Positions 1-9,613 of a DNA stretch of 64,000 nt are shown here, piece after piece (position 1 is the stretch's first letter; every line of letters starts with the position of its first letter). Both the position numbers and the translations under genes were made by a program. The notes beneath the pieces are model-generated. The model had not been told where the DNA came from and did not search any database. It worked only from the letters and a program-made list of their open reading frames with translations. The stretch is from Strobilurus pachycystidiatus (lineage: Eukaryota > Basidiomycota > Agaricomycetes > Agaricales > Physalacriaceae): positions 558,001 through 622,000 of the forward strand of contig JAHLMK010000005.1 of the NCBI GenBank assembly GCA_019915135.1. Reading direction: 5' to 3'.

Positions 1-452
1 GTAGCTAGTAGGGCTTCGGGTAACAAGAACTTCCAGGCTTCACGCCAACTGGGATTTTTGTGCAAGAGTTCTTCTGCCAGGCTACGACGTTGGAAACTCT
101 TGACCTTAGGTTCCTTAGGTTGAACCTTTGGTTGGTTCTTTTCTGGCAGAGTTGAATCTGCTTTTGGTTGCGGCACCGGGTCGGGTTCTTCCATCGCCAG
201 GACTTCGTCAAGAAGGTCCTGGTCAACAGGTTCTACTTCTTGAGTGACTTCCGGCTTGGAGAATGATACCTTAGGCGGCGCTGCTTTTGGAATGACCACG
301 GACACCCGGTCCTTAGGCCATGAGGTTACCTTCTTTTGTGGAGTTGAATCCATAGGTGCACTAGGTGCTTTTGCGCTCTGACGAGTCTGACGAGTTTCTA
401 CAGTGAACTGGCTCTCCGGAGGAGTATGTGCTAACTGCACTCCTTCCTTCAT
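1..452 (-). CDS. pol of an LTR retrotransposon (5' part only, runs off the window)
   Basis: The reading frame is open from 452 down to base 1. It encodes a lysine/proline/glutamate-rich stretch (for example FSKPEVTQEVEPVDQ, then SLAEELLHKNPSWREAWKF), as expected for the linker before the protease. No catalytic motif has been reached when the window ends. The frame is -1 relative to gag, and its ATG (450-452) overlaps the gag stop TGA (449-451) as ATGA. Translation could therefore restart after gag terminates, or ribosomes could slip by -1. Its identity as pol rests on position and frame, not on a visible domain. Confidence 0.6.
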   Translation of the reverse strand, partial: MKEGVQLAHTPPESQFTVETRQTRQSAKAPSAPMDSTPQKKVTSWPKDRVSVVIPKAAPPKVSFSKPEVTQEVEPVDQDLLDEVLAMEEPDPVPQPKADSTLPEKNQPKVQPKEPKVKSFQRRSLAEELLHKNPSWREAWKFLLPEALLA

Positions 453-1807
453 CGAGCCCTGCCGAAACCCTGATAGGCGTCGGGGGCAAACTCTTCTTCT
501 TGGGTTGGGGTTTGAACATACATCGCGACCTCAGGTGCAAACTCATCTTCTTGAGATTGGAACGCCGATACCTTAGGTGCATTTTCTTGTTGAAACTTCT
601 GAATTTGTTCCCAAGGGCTGAGAGGCTGCTTGGGACTAACCCTTTGAATAGGTTGACTAGTAGTTCCGTTTGTTACATGATATATGTTGGTACCGCCAGG
701 CTTGTAGATATGACCATTGCTTTCGCACATTTCCTTTGTAGGACAATTTGCTACAATGTGTCCTAGCTCACGGCAGAAGTAGCACCTTCCATCGTTAACT
801 ACGAACTTGTTTCCTGGGAACGCGCCCGGAGGAGCTTTGTAGAGTCCATTCGGTAAGTTGGTCGGGACTGAGACACCTTGAGCAGGTGTTTGTAGATAAA
901 TCGGCGAGGCTTCTTGTACAAAACCTTGGGTGCGGAGTCCTTGCGGACCTCCACGCTGTAAGGTATGGAGAAGTTCTGCCATCATCTTCTGATCAGCCTT
1001 GCGAGCCTCTTCGCGTTCCTTTTCTCCTTTCTGGATAATGTCCTGAAGGCTAGCTACCCTATTCAGGTATTCATCCAACTCCTCTGTCTTGATTCGGGTG
1101 GTAGAGGCGGGAATAAGTTCTCTGTTATAAGGACTATCCTTCGCACTCTTGCTCATCCATTTATCGGTCAAGAAGTAGTTGGAGATCGCTGCCTCGACCT
1201 CTGACAATGTGAAGTCATAGGTGGGGGTTGTCCCGGCTGTTGCATTAGCTTTCGCATCGCGCCTGAGGTCCCCAAGGACATTATGCCAAACTCCCTCTGT
1301 GATAGAGGACTTGATATCTTCTATAGCACCCTTATTGGTAAGTTCTCCCGACGTGATAAGATGTCCCATGATATGGAGCACTTCGCGCTGAAAGCTTTCC
1401 CATTTCTGCTTGTTGGCTACGGGCCTAGCCAGGTACGGGTCCAAGGCATCCTTTAGGTCGGCCGGGACGTACGTAGGATCGTTCTTTCCCTTTGAGTATG
1501 AGGAAAGAACTGATTCTTGGAAGTCCGCCCAGACACCTTTCAGGTAGTCTGGGTTTTTGTGCCACCTTAGGCGTTGTTCGTGGCCGGCGTATAGTGCCGC
1601 TACTTCCAACTTAGTACCTTGTTCGGTGATTCCTGTCTGGTCAAAGATCCAGTTGCACATCGTGAAGAATTCCCTCACATCGTCTCCAGAGTGTCCCTTG
1701 AACTTTGGGGCATCACTTGAGAATGGTATCGGGATCTTCTTGCCTTGGATCTCGCCTCTAGCTTCAGCGCTAAGTTCCTCGGAAGGTACAATTGCTCGTA
1801 CTGCCAT
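449..1807 (-). CDS. gag: Gag polyprotein with CCHC zinc knuckle
   Basis: Structural protein of a Ty3-like retrotransposon. Its C-terminal half has a zinc knuckle, CYFCRELGHIVANC (C-x2-C-x4-H-x4-C), which binds RNA in this family. Upstream is a capsid-like region (REFFTMCNWIFDQ, LRWHKNPDYLKGVWADF) and a short charged segment rich in E, R and K (KGEKEREEARKADQKM). The first ATG in frame is 1807, chosen here. The frame stays open upstream to 2317 (about 170 codons) without any ATG, so a longer product would need a near-cognate start such as the CTG at 2290. The stop overlaps the pol start. Confidence 0.75.
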   Translation of the reverse strand: MAVRAIVPSEELSAEARGEIQGKKIPIPFSSDAPKFKGHSGDDVREFFTMCNWIFDQTGITEQGTKLEVAALYAGHEQRLRWHKNPDYLKGVWADFQESVLSSYSKGKNDPTYVPADLKDALDPYLARPVANKQKWESFQREVLHIMGHLITSGELTNKGAIEDIKSSITEGVWHNVLGDLRRDAKANATAGTTPTYDFTLSEVEAAISNYFLTDKWMSKSAKDSPYNRELIPASTTRIKTEELDEYLNRVASLQDIIQKGEKEREEARKADQKMMAELLHTLQRGGPQGLRTQGFVQEASPIYLQTPAQGVSVPTNLPNGLYKAPPGAFPGNKFVVNDGRCYFCRELGHIVANCPTKEMCESNGHIYKPGGTNIYHVTNGTTSQPIQRVSPKQPLSPWEQIQKFQQENAPKVSAFQSQEDEFAPEVAMYVQTPTQEEEFAPDAYQGFGRAR

Positions 1808-2360
1808 TACTGGAACTGGTATCGTGTTTTGGGTAGACGGGTTAAAGTCAATGAAGGGGGTAATAGGTTCTGGACTTTCGGGGTCTTCAAGGTCAGTCAA
1901 AGGACTTCCGAAAGGTGTCACAAATGCGGGACTAGGCGAAGTTCTAGAGTCCGAATGTCTTCGGATACTGGTTGGAGTTCTCGAAGGTGATTCAGGATCT
2001 GAAGAAGATCTGATCCTAGAGGCAGTAGGTGTTGAAGGTGGTACTTGCGTACGTTTCTTCTTTTGGTTCTTGGGAGTAGTCGGGTCTGCAAAGCGTCGCT
2101 GTGCTTGAGCTACTTCACTAGGTAAACCGTTGTAAAGTGAGCCGGCGATTGGGCGATTGCTTCTTAGGCGACTAGTGATACCAGAGGTTGCTGGATTTGA
2201 AGATCCGGCAATAACTGGGTCTCCTTTTGGTGGTTGTGGATTTGCGCGGTTCTGGCTGTTGGTGTAACGACCAGAGTTCCTTGCAGCCAGTGTCTTTTGT
2301 TTATGGAGATTCCGATCTCAAGGTCGACTTAGAAGTCTCTTTCGAAATCAAAATTTACAC

Positions 2361-2379
2361 CCCCTCGCGGTGGGCTCCA
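2361..2379 (-). other. Candidate primer-binding site
   Basis: On the minus strand TGGAGCCCACCGCGAGG starts five bases after the LTR end. Its complement ends in CCA, as a tRNA 3' end does. The position next to the LTR and the leading TGG are the expected signs. I cannot name the tRNA. Confidence 0.5.
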
Positions 2380-2384
2380 AAATA

Positions 2385-4055
2385 TGATGTGCAAGTTCGG
2401 AATAGACCTCTGAAAAAGAAGCTATTGTCTAACCACACTATCAATCCTTATCACAACTTAACACTCCTTGTAAGGGAGATGGGGTGCACAAAGGTTCGAG
2501 AGAACAAGGTGCTTTTGGGTAATGGAGAAATAGAGATGTATTCCGAATCGCTGTAGTTAAACTACGAGTTGTTTTTGGGGGTGTAGGGATTCTGATCGAA
2601 ATGACACAAGAAAACCTTGAAGTCGTAGGCCGAACCTCTTGACGTATGAAGACCTTAAACAGCGCGAGGCAATGTAGCTTCTACCTATCAAGTGTTCTGG
2701 TGTACAAGGACTTTGTCTTGGAATCGTCAGGCCGCTACCGCAGGTTTTACGCCACTGGACTGCTAACGATAAGGACTCCTTCTTGCACTTAAACCAAACT
2801 TCTAGTGTCTTGCACCGGGACCAAAGGTTCCGAAAGGTGTCTCAGACGTTGACAACACTCGTTCAAACTCGACTTATCCCTCAAAGGGAAGTACTTCACG
2901 AAAGAGCGTGAGTGCAGGGCAGAACCACTTGCAAACCGGCCTTCTTGCGAATACAAGGTTCTAACACCAAGTAGATTCGTTGGTACTTGACTTGGTACGT
3001 CGGAATAAGGTTCTTTCGAGTCTTTCAAGGAGTTTGGCAACACCTGATGTCTTTAAATCTTGGAAAGGTCTTTGGGGTCTTTGGGTACTTTGCAGAAATG
3101 AGTCGAAACTCGAGATAGATTCACTACAACGGCTGCGTCTGACTAGCGGCTACTGGAGGGGGCTCTAAGCTACCGAAATATGGGTCCTTTGGGCCCTTTT
3201 ATACTACTGGTGGGTTCCTACTGAGTAAGCATCTATTCTAGGATCGGATACATCGGACTTTCGAGTCATACAAGTGCTGGATTCTTATTGGCTATCCCTG
3301 GTCGAAACAACTGCGGCCAGGCCGCTTGGTCCTTTAGCCATATACGCCACCTTGGCGGTATGGTACAATCCTTGTGTCCAGGAGATCAAGGTCCGATAAG
3401 GACTTCGATCCTTAGGTATCTTTATGTTGCAAGGTCCTACGGACACCTGCTTTCTTGTGGATAGGTTGGATGGAGATCGTTAAGAACGTCCTTTCGAGCG
3501 CAGACACTACAGGGGAGTGCTTTCTTAAAGTGGTAATACACCCTGCTTTCGGGGTGGTCCTTGATCGTGGATCATGATCGATCGGCATAGCGGAAGGCGT
3601 CGGTTCGGAGTCCTTGACAGCTCCGAAGATTGTTTCCCCAAAAGGGTTGTGACGTCCTTGAACTATTTCGGGACCTTCCAGGTCTTTGGGTTGAGGTGCG
3701 CAGGTCTCGGGTCGCTCGAATTGAACCGCCTGGAGACCTTTGGACCCTCCTTGGGTGCGAATGGTTATAGCACATCGTCTGTAGTACAAGGTACACGCAA
3801 AGGTACGGGATCTTGAAAGGGATCCAACGCGCGGATAAGGATATTCGGATGAAGGTGATCGAAGGTTTCGATCGCGCCTGTCCTAAAGGACTTGTTAAGG
3901 CGCCTGGACCTTGTCCTGGAGGCTTGCCCGCGTCAAGGCAGTAACTCCTGCGTGCTCTATCCTAAGTACTTGACTGGAGGTTCCTAAGGTCTTTGGGCTG
4001 TTCAGGAATCGCAAAATTCCCCGTTTCTAGTACTGGAATAGTACCCTGCGTATCA
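2385..4055 (-). repeat. 5' LTR of the gag-pol element (1,671 bp)
   Basis: Read on the minus strand the segment begins TGATACGC and ends GCACATCA, so it has TG...CA termini and 4-bp inverted ends (TGAT/ATCA). The outer end abuts hAT-X sequence at 4056. Alignment with the other hAT-X copy (36,350-36,370) shows that homology starts exactly there and that ACGTA (4056-4060) is the likely 5-bp target duplication. The partner LTR is outside the window, so the inner boundary rests on the inverted ends and the adjacent primer site. It holds no convincing gene. Confidence 0.75.
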
Positions 4056-6260
4056 ACGTACGAGGCGCAAGAAAACAGCTCGATTTATCATCAGATAAGT
4101 TGATGACCAACGAATATCAGAGTCCAGAATAAGCTGTAAGACTTTCTGGATTGCTTGTTGTGAACAAGTCTCAAAGTCATTTCGACGACGACTCAAAGAG
4201 CGAATCTGCGAAAAGGGTGAACTCAGGGAGCGTTCAAATTACACATGAAGAAGGAAACGCTTACCGCGGTGATAAGATTTCGAAGTCTAGAGACAACACC
4301 CCCACCCATCACTTCAAGCTTAGCCAATGCAGCCTTACAAGCAAGGTTGACAATGTGAGCGAAGCAACGGATGCGCCGTTCTTGAGGGTCCCAGACAGCC
4401 ATCCCAGTCCGAGCCTGGATGATATCGAAAAGTGCAGTAGTGAAGGTATCATTGTTGCTTGCGTTATCAGATGTAATCCAACCGACCTGTGATACTAGTC
4501 AGTGATGAAACGCTATGCATCGCTAGATGTCCGACCTTTTCGATCAACCCAAGACGATCGATGGCAGCGATGAACGCATGCGCAATGTGCTCACCAGTAT
4601 GCTCACCCGGAATGCGATAGAACCCAATCAAAGCAGAACAGGGCTCTATCTGCGTCTGCGTGCCAGTTGTTGTCTGCGCGATTTTGGCCTGCACCCAATG
4701 AGCGGTGATAGCCAAGAATGATCGCTGTCTCTGGTCTGTCCACAAATCGTCGGTGAATGAGACGTCGCCTTCGGCATTCTATGATATGTATCAGATGATA
4801 CCAGACAGCACAAAGTTCGGATAGCTATACCTGTAGTTCGCTTGATAACTGGTCCCAATATTCATCAACGGACTCTAATATACGTGCACGAAGAGAGTCG
4901 ACATGAGGGATATCAGAATCCTCAAGGTCATGACGAAGCATGAGAATGAGATTTCGAAAATAAGGGCTCTCGATGACTTGAAGCGACTAGAACATTGTTA
5001 GGAGCAGTCACTAATCACGGATAGTGATACAAACCTGATCATCGGCAACTACAAAGGTCATGATCGCATCAGCCAATGAATCCTTCGTTAGCGTGACCCG
5101 AGGGGTGTTTGACGTTGCGAAGCGGTTCCCATCTGTCGGGCCTGAGCCATATGTTTCCGCGTATATCTGCACCGCGTTCTTCGCAGCTTGGGACTCCAGA
5201 GGGATCTGCAGTGCTACACAGTCTTCGACCCACTCCTTGAGATGATTCTTGATGAGATGCTGTCGTCGAACATCTGTTCCAGTCGAATTGCCATACTCGT
5301 GTTCGGGTACTGCCTGACCAGCATCCATCGCTTTACTGTCTAAATGTCAGGTTGGGATTGGCACATGCAGAGAAAGACACGAACGTGCAGTAATGGCAGC
5401 AAGACTTCCCTCCGACATCCTTGAAGAAGGTCCAGACATCTTTAGCACGATGTCCACCTCGAGATCCAGCGCGCGATGTATGCCCTGCGGTTGCTCGGGT
5501 ACTGGAAAATGCGGGCCGTGGAACTGTTGATGGGCGATGAAGTGGCGAGCGTCGTGCAGAGTTTGAGGCTCTGGATGGCGTCAAAGGGACGGTGACACGC
5601 CTGGGAGTGCGAGGTGTACGTGGTAAATTGGGGGTTCCAGTAGGCTGAGGATTGAGACAAGTGTTTGATTCACCAGGTGCGGCTTGGCGGTTAAGGTTAT
5701 CAGATGGGGACGGACTGTCTGGAGGAAAATTGAAGCGCTCTCCCGGCGACTCAAAGTGGACAGTGAGATTACGTCGCTGACGAGGGGTCTCGGGTCCACC
5801 TGCAGGCAGAGATTGAGCTTCAGCGTCACCTGGGGCAGTCGCAGAGGTTCCGAGGCCATCGTCGCTCTGATTCACATCTATATACAGCGTAAGTGATGAG
5901 TCAGAATTATACGACGGGCGATAAACATACCAGCAAGAGCTCCAAGTGTAGTAGCCAGAGCCTGTCCTCTTCCACAACGTCCGCGACTGCCACCACGAGT
6001 TACAGCGGCAGTGGAGCGGGACCGAGAAGGAGTGTGCGTTGCTGTTGTGCGACGACGGGTGGGTGCAGGTGGGAGGGGCAGTGTGTCTGCTGGCTGGGAC
6101 TGTGTTCGCCGAGATCGACGAGGCGCCGCTTCAACCGCTCCTATGAGAGTTTGAGCTGGGATCATATGTAGTAACGAGCACCAGTACCTTGGACGGCAAA
6201 ACGGGTTGTTGCAGCGCCGCCGGGAAGCTCAGTATAAAGGTCTGTAGTGCGAGGGGCCAT
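4056..6260 (-). pseudogene. hAT-X transposase, copy A (interrupted by retrotransposon)
   Basis: The gene runs from ATG 6260 through exons that mirror copy B: a proline/arginine-rich N-terminus, a BED-type zinc finger (KDVWTFFKDVGGKSCCHYC), the region SFTDNLWTDQRQRSFLAITAHW typical of hAT transposases, and the start of the catalytic core. The retroelement is inserted at the 5' splice site of the intron corresponding to 36,359-36,406 in copy B, so the C-terminal dimerisation domain is separated from this part. I saw no other frame-breaking change. Against copy B I noted a few substitutions, for example N for D and H for R, mostly CpG transitions. Confidence 0.8.
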
Positions 6261-6854
6261 GGGTCCGGAGACAATGATGGAGGGGATACTGATAGCAAAG
6301 ACCAAGACGACCAGAGATGGTGCGAAAGACGTAGACGTGTAGACGAGAAGTACTCCTGATATATGCGTACAGTGAGAATTCAAAGAGCTGCATTGGGTGA
6401 GTAACATACCAGAAGATCCACTGGCAACGCACATTCCACCGTGAGTTTGTTTGTCGGGAATGAAAGTGCCCGCGCGGCGATTGTGTTGTGGAGTAGGGTC
6501 CTAGACATAAGAAAAAACATGAAAGAAGCCCAATGGATCAGAGGAGCACAAAGCGCACCTAGAAGGAAGACCCAGCTGCTATGTCGGAAAAATGAAGGTT
6601 TCGAAGACTGCATCGCGGAGCAAGAGGATTACTCGCGGCGGCGTGGCTTGAGGGGTGGAGGTGCAGATGGTGTAACATCTCGCGTGCAGATCGTGTCCAG
6701 GGCCATGACGGCCTGTCTGAGAAGAGAGAAAAGTGGAAGCAATTTGTTGCAGTAAGTCCATGATGATAGCATGTCGGGTGCAGACCGCGCAAATGCTGCA
6801 AGAACGGAAACGAGGACGTCGTTTCAGTCCAAGTCCTATTATGGACACGAAGCC
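4056..6854 (-). mobile_element. hAT-X copy A, truncated at its 5' end and cut by the LTR element
   Basis: This is a minus-strand copy of the same hAT transposon as copy B. It matches copy B base for base in register: 4734-6854 pairs with 6983-9103 and 4056-4733 pairs with 35,687-36,364, with no net indels. It lacks the terminal inverted repeat and about 128 bp of leader, and ends abruptly at 6854 against the terminus of copy B. Its far end lies beyond the LTR element, off the window. At 4731-4738 it holds one uninterrupted copy of the site that hAT-Y invaded in copy B. Confidence 0.85.
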
Positions 6855-9103
6855 TAGTGCATCGAAGGCTCGGCTTTCGGTGACGGCTAGCCGCAGCCGA
6901 GCCCAAAATAAGCCAGGCCGAGCCGTAGAACGGCTTTGATTTTGGTAATGGCTCCGAATGGCTGGCACGCGGCTCAGGCCGGGGCTTCGTGTCCATAATA
7001 GGACTTGGACTGAAACGACGTCCTCGTTTCCGTTCTTGCAGCATTTGCGCGGTCTGCACCCGACATGCTATCATCATGGACTTACTGCAACAAATTGCTT
7101 CCACTTTTCTCTCTTCTCAGACAGGCCGTCATGGCCCTGGACACGATCTGCACGCGAGATGTTACACCATCTGCACCTCCACCCCTCAAGCCACGCCGCC
7201 GCGAGTAATCCTCTTGCTCCGCGATGCAGTCTTCGAAACCTTCATTTTTCCGACATAGCAGCTGGGTCTTCCTTCTAGGTGCGCTTTGTGCTCCTCTGAT
7301 CCATTGGGCTTCTTTCATGTTTTTTCTTATGTCTAGGACCCTACTCCACAACACAATCGCCGCGCGGGCACTTTCATTCCCGACAAACAAACTCACGGTG
7401 GAATGTGCGTTGCCAGTGGATCTTCTGGTATGTTACTCACCCAATGCAGCTCTTTGAATTCTCACTGTACGCATATATCAGGAGTACTTCTCGTCTACAC
7501 GTCTACGTCTTTCGCACCATCTCTGGTCGTCTTGGTCTTTGCTATCAGTATCCCCTCCATCATTGTCTCCGGACCCATGGCCCCTCGCACTACAGACCTT
7601 TATACTGAGCTTCCCGGCGGCGCTGCAACAACCCGTTTTGCCGTCCAAGGTACTGGTGCTCGTTACTACATATGATCCCAGCTCAAACTCTCATAGGAGC
7701 GGTTGAAGCGGCGCCTCGTCGATCTCGGCGAACACAGTCCCAGCCAGCAGACACACTGCCCCTCCCACCTGCACCCACCCGTCGTCGCACAACAGCAACG
7801 CACACTCCTTCTCGGTCCCGCTCCACTGCCGCTGTAACTCGTGGTGGCAGTCGCGGACGTTGTGGAAGAGGACAGGCTCTGGCTACTACACTTGGAGCTC
7901 TTGCTGGTATGTTTATCGCCCGTCGTATAATTCTGACTCATCACTTACGCTGTATATAGATGTGAATCAGAGCGACGATGGCCTCGGAACCTCTGCGACT
8001 GCCCCAGGTGACGCTGAAGCTCAATCTCTGCCTGCAGGTGGACCCGAGACCCCTCGTCAGCGACGTAATCTCACTGTCCACTTTGAGTCGCCGGGAGAGC
8101 GCTTCGATTTTCCTCCAGACAGTCCGTCCCCATCTGATAACCTTAACCGCCAAGCCGCACCTGGTGAATCAAACACTTGTCTCAATCCTCAGCCTACTGG
8201 AACCCCCAATTTACCACGTACACCTCGCACTCCCAGGCGTGTCACCGTCCCTTTGACGCCATCCAGAGCCTCAAACTCTGCACGACGCTCGCCACTTCAT
8301 CGCCCATCAACAGTTCCACGGCCCGCATTTTCCAGTACCCGAGCAACCGCAGGGCATACATCGCGCGCTGGATCTCGAGGTGGACGTCGTGCTAAAGATG
8401 TCTGGACCTTCTTCAAGGATGTCGGAGGGAAGTCTTGCTGCCATTACTGCACGTTCGTGTCTTTCTCTGCATGTGCCAATCCCAACCTGACATTTAGACA
8501 GTAAAGCGATGGATGCTGGTCAGGCAGTACCCGAACACGAGTATGGCAATTCGACTGGAACAGATGTTCGACGACAGCATCTCATCAAGAATCATCTCAA
8601 GGAGTGGGTCGAAGACTGTGTAGCACTGCAGATCCCTCTGGAGTCCCAAGCTGCGAAGAACGCGGTGCAGACATACGCGGAAACATATGGCTCAGGCCCG
8701 ACAGATGGGAACCGCTTTGCAACGTCAAACACCCCTCGGGTCACGCTAACGAAGGATTCATTGGCTGATGCGATCATGACCTTTGTAGTTGCCGATGATC
8801 AGGTTTGTATCACTATCCGTGATTAGTGACTGCTCCTAACAATGTTCTAGTCGCTTCAAGTCATCGAGAGCCCTTATTTTCGAAATCTCATTCTCATGCT
8901 TCGTCATGACCTTGAGGATTCTGATATCCCTCATGTCGACTCTCTTCGTGCACGTATATTAGAGTCCGTTGATGAATATTGGGACCAGTTATCAAGCGAA
9001 CTACAGGTATAGCTATCCGAACTTTGTGCTGTCTGGTATCATCTGATACATATCATAGAATGCCGAAGGCGACGTCTCATTCACCGACAATTTGTGGACA
9101 GAC
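4734..9103. repeat. 2.1-kb palindrome formed by two hAT-X copies
   Basis: Left arm 4734-6854 and right arm 6983-9103 are reverse complements with a constant coordinate sum of 13,837, so there is no indel over 2,121 bp. The 128-bp spacer 6855-6982 is not symmetric: it is the 5' end of copy B and begins with its terminal repeat TAGTGCATCGAAGGCTCG. The arms would extend 678 bp further if hAT-Y were removed. Confidence 0.95.
7577..9103 (+). pseudogene. hAT-X transposase copy B, N-terminal part
   Basis: Exons read as 7577-7649, 7697-7906, 7960-8452, 8502-8802, 8851-9006 and 9059-9103, all with GT...AG introns of about 47-53 nt and a consistent frame. The segment encodes a P/R/S-rich N-terminus, a BED-type zinc finger (C-C pair in CCHYC, H pair in RRQHLIKNH) and the beginning of the transposase fold (SFTDNLWTD). 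It stops inside the codon series at 9103, where the terminal repeat of hAT-Y begins. The start ATG 7577 is conservative; the frame is open further upstream to 7403 across a possible intron. Confidence 0.85.
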
Positions 9104-9340
9104 TAGGGCTTCAAAGTCCAGTCTAATGGACCGTAAAAAGACCGCCAGAAGACTAAACTAGACTGCGAAAAGACTGCACAGAAAAAGGACCAGTTCAGTC
9201 CTAAGACCAGTTGTGGTCCACAGTCCTGACCTGCTTGAGTTCAAGTGCTAAACCGTCAAGAATTGATCTAGACTGGTTGAACCAGTGGCCAGTTAAACCG
9301 GTCTAGACTGGTCCTGGACCGCTGTTAGAGAGCCTCAAAG
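9104..9340. repeat. Left subterminal region of hAT-Y
   Basis: Non-coding. It is dense in short direct and inverted copies of CAGTC/GACTG, GGACCAGT and TCTAGACTGG. Such arrays next to hAT ends are usually transposase-binding sites. The right end has a matching array. Confidence 0.7.
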
Positions 9341-9435
9341 AAAATGAACCCCCGGGACTTGAACCCGGGATGCTCTGACCGTCACTAAGACAATTATCTC
9401 TGTGAGGCTTTTTAACCACTGGGCCATACGGTCAC
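9341..9435 (-). other. tRNA-like module, left end, facing outward
   Basis: On the minus strand TGGCCCAGTGG matches the internal A box and GGTTCAAGTCC the B box of tRNA genes. The T arm CCGGG-TTCAAGT-CCCGG folds perfectly, and TTTT (9341-9344) follows at once, as for an RNA polymerase III terminator. The length and extra arm resemble a Ser/Leu (type II) tRNA. The acceptor stem pairs poorly, so a working tRNA is unlikely. A related module sits at the other end of the element in mirror orientation. Confidence 0.6.
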
Positions 9436-9613
9436 AATGTTCCTCATTTTTGTGGCAACACATCTCAGTCCGATTAAAATTTCGTCTCACAATTTACAAG
9501 GCAAGGTTCAATTTTGGCTAACTCACAGAGTGGGACTGGATGTACTTGGTAAATAAAACATAACAAGGGGCGCTATAAATTGAAATAAATTTGCCAATTA
9601 CAACTGAACCACT

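Noticed and set aside
6855..6862. Target-site duplication for hAT-X copy B
   Set aside because: The left flank ACGAAGCC and right flank AAAATGAT do not match. The left junction is with copy A.
4734..9103. Palindrome as a simple assembly artefact
   Set aside because: The arms differ by several substitutions, and the centre is an asymmetric, meaningful terminus, so both arms look like real separate sequences. Long reads should still confirm it.
9345..9435. Functional tRNA gene
   Set aside because: A and B boxes and the T arm are good, but the acceptor stem is poorly paired, so it is called tRNA-like only.
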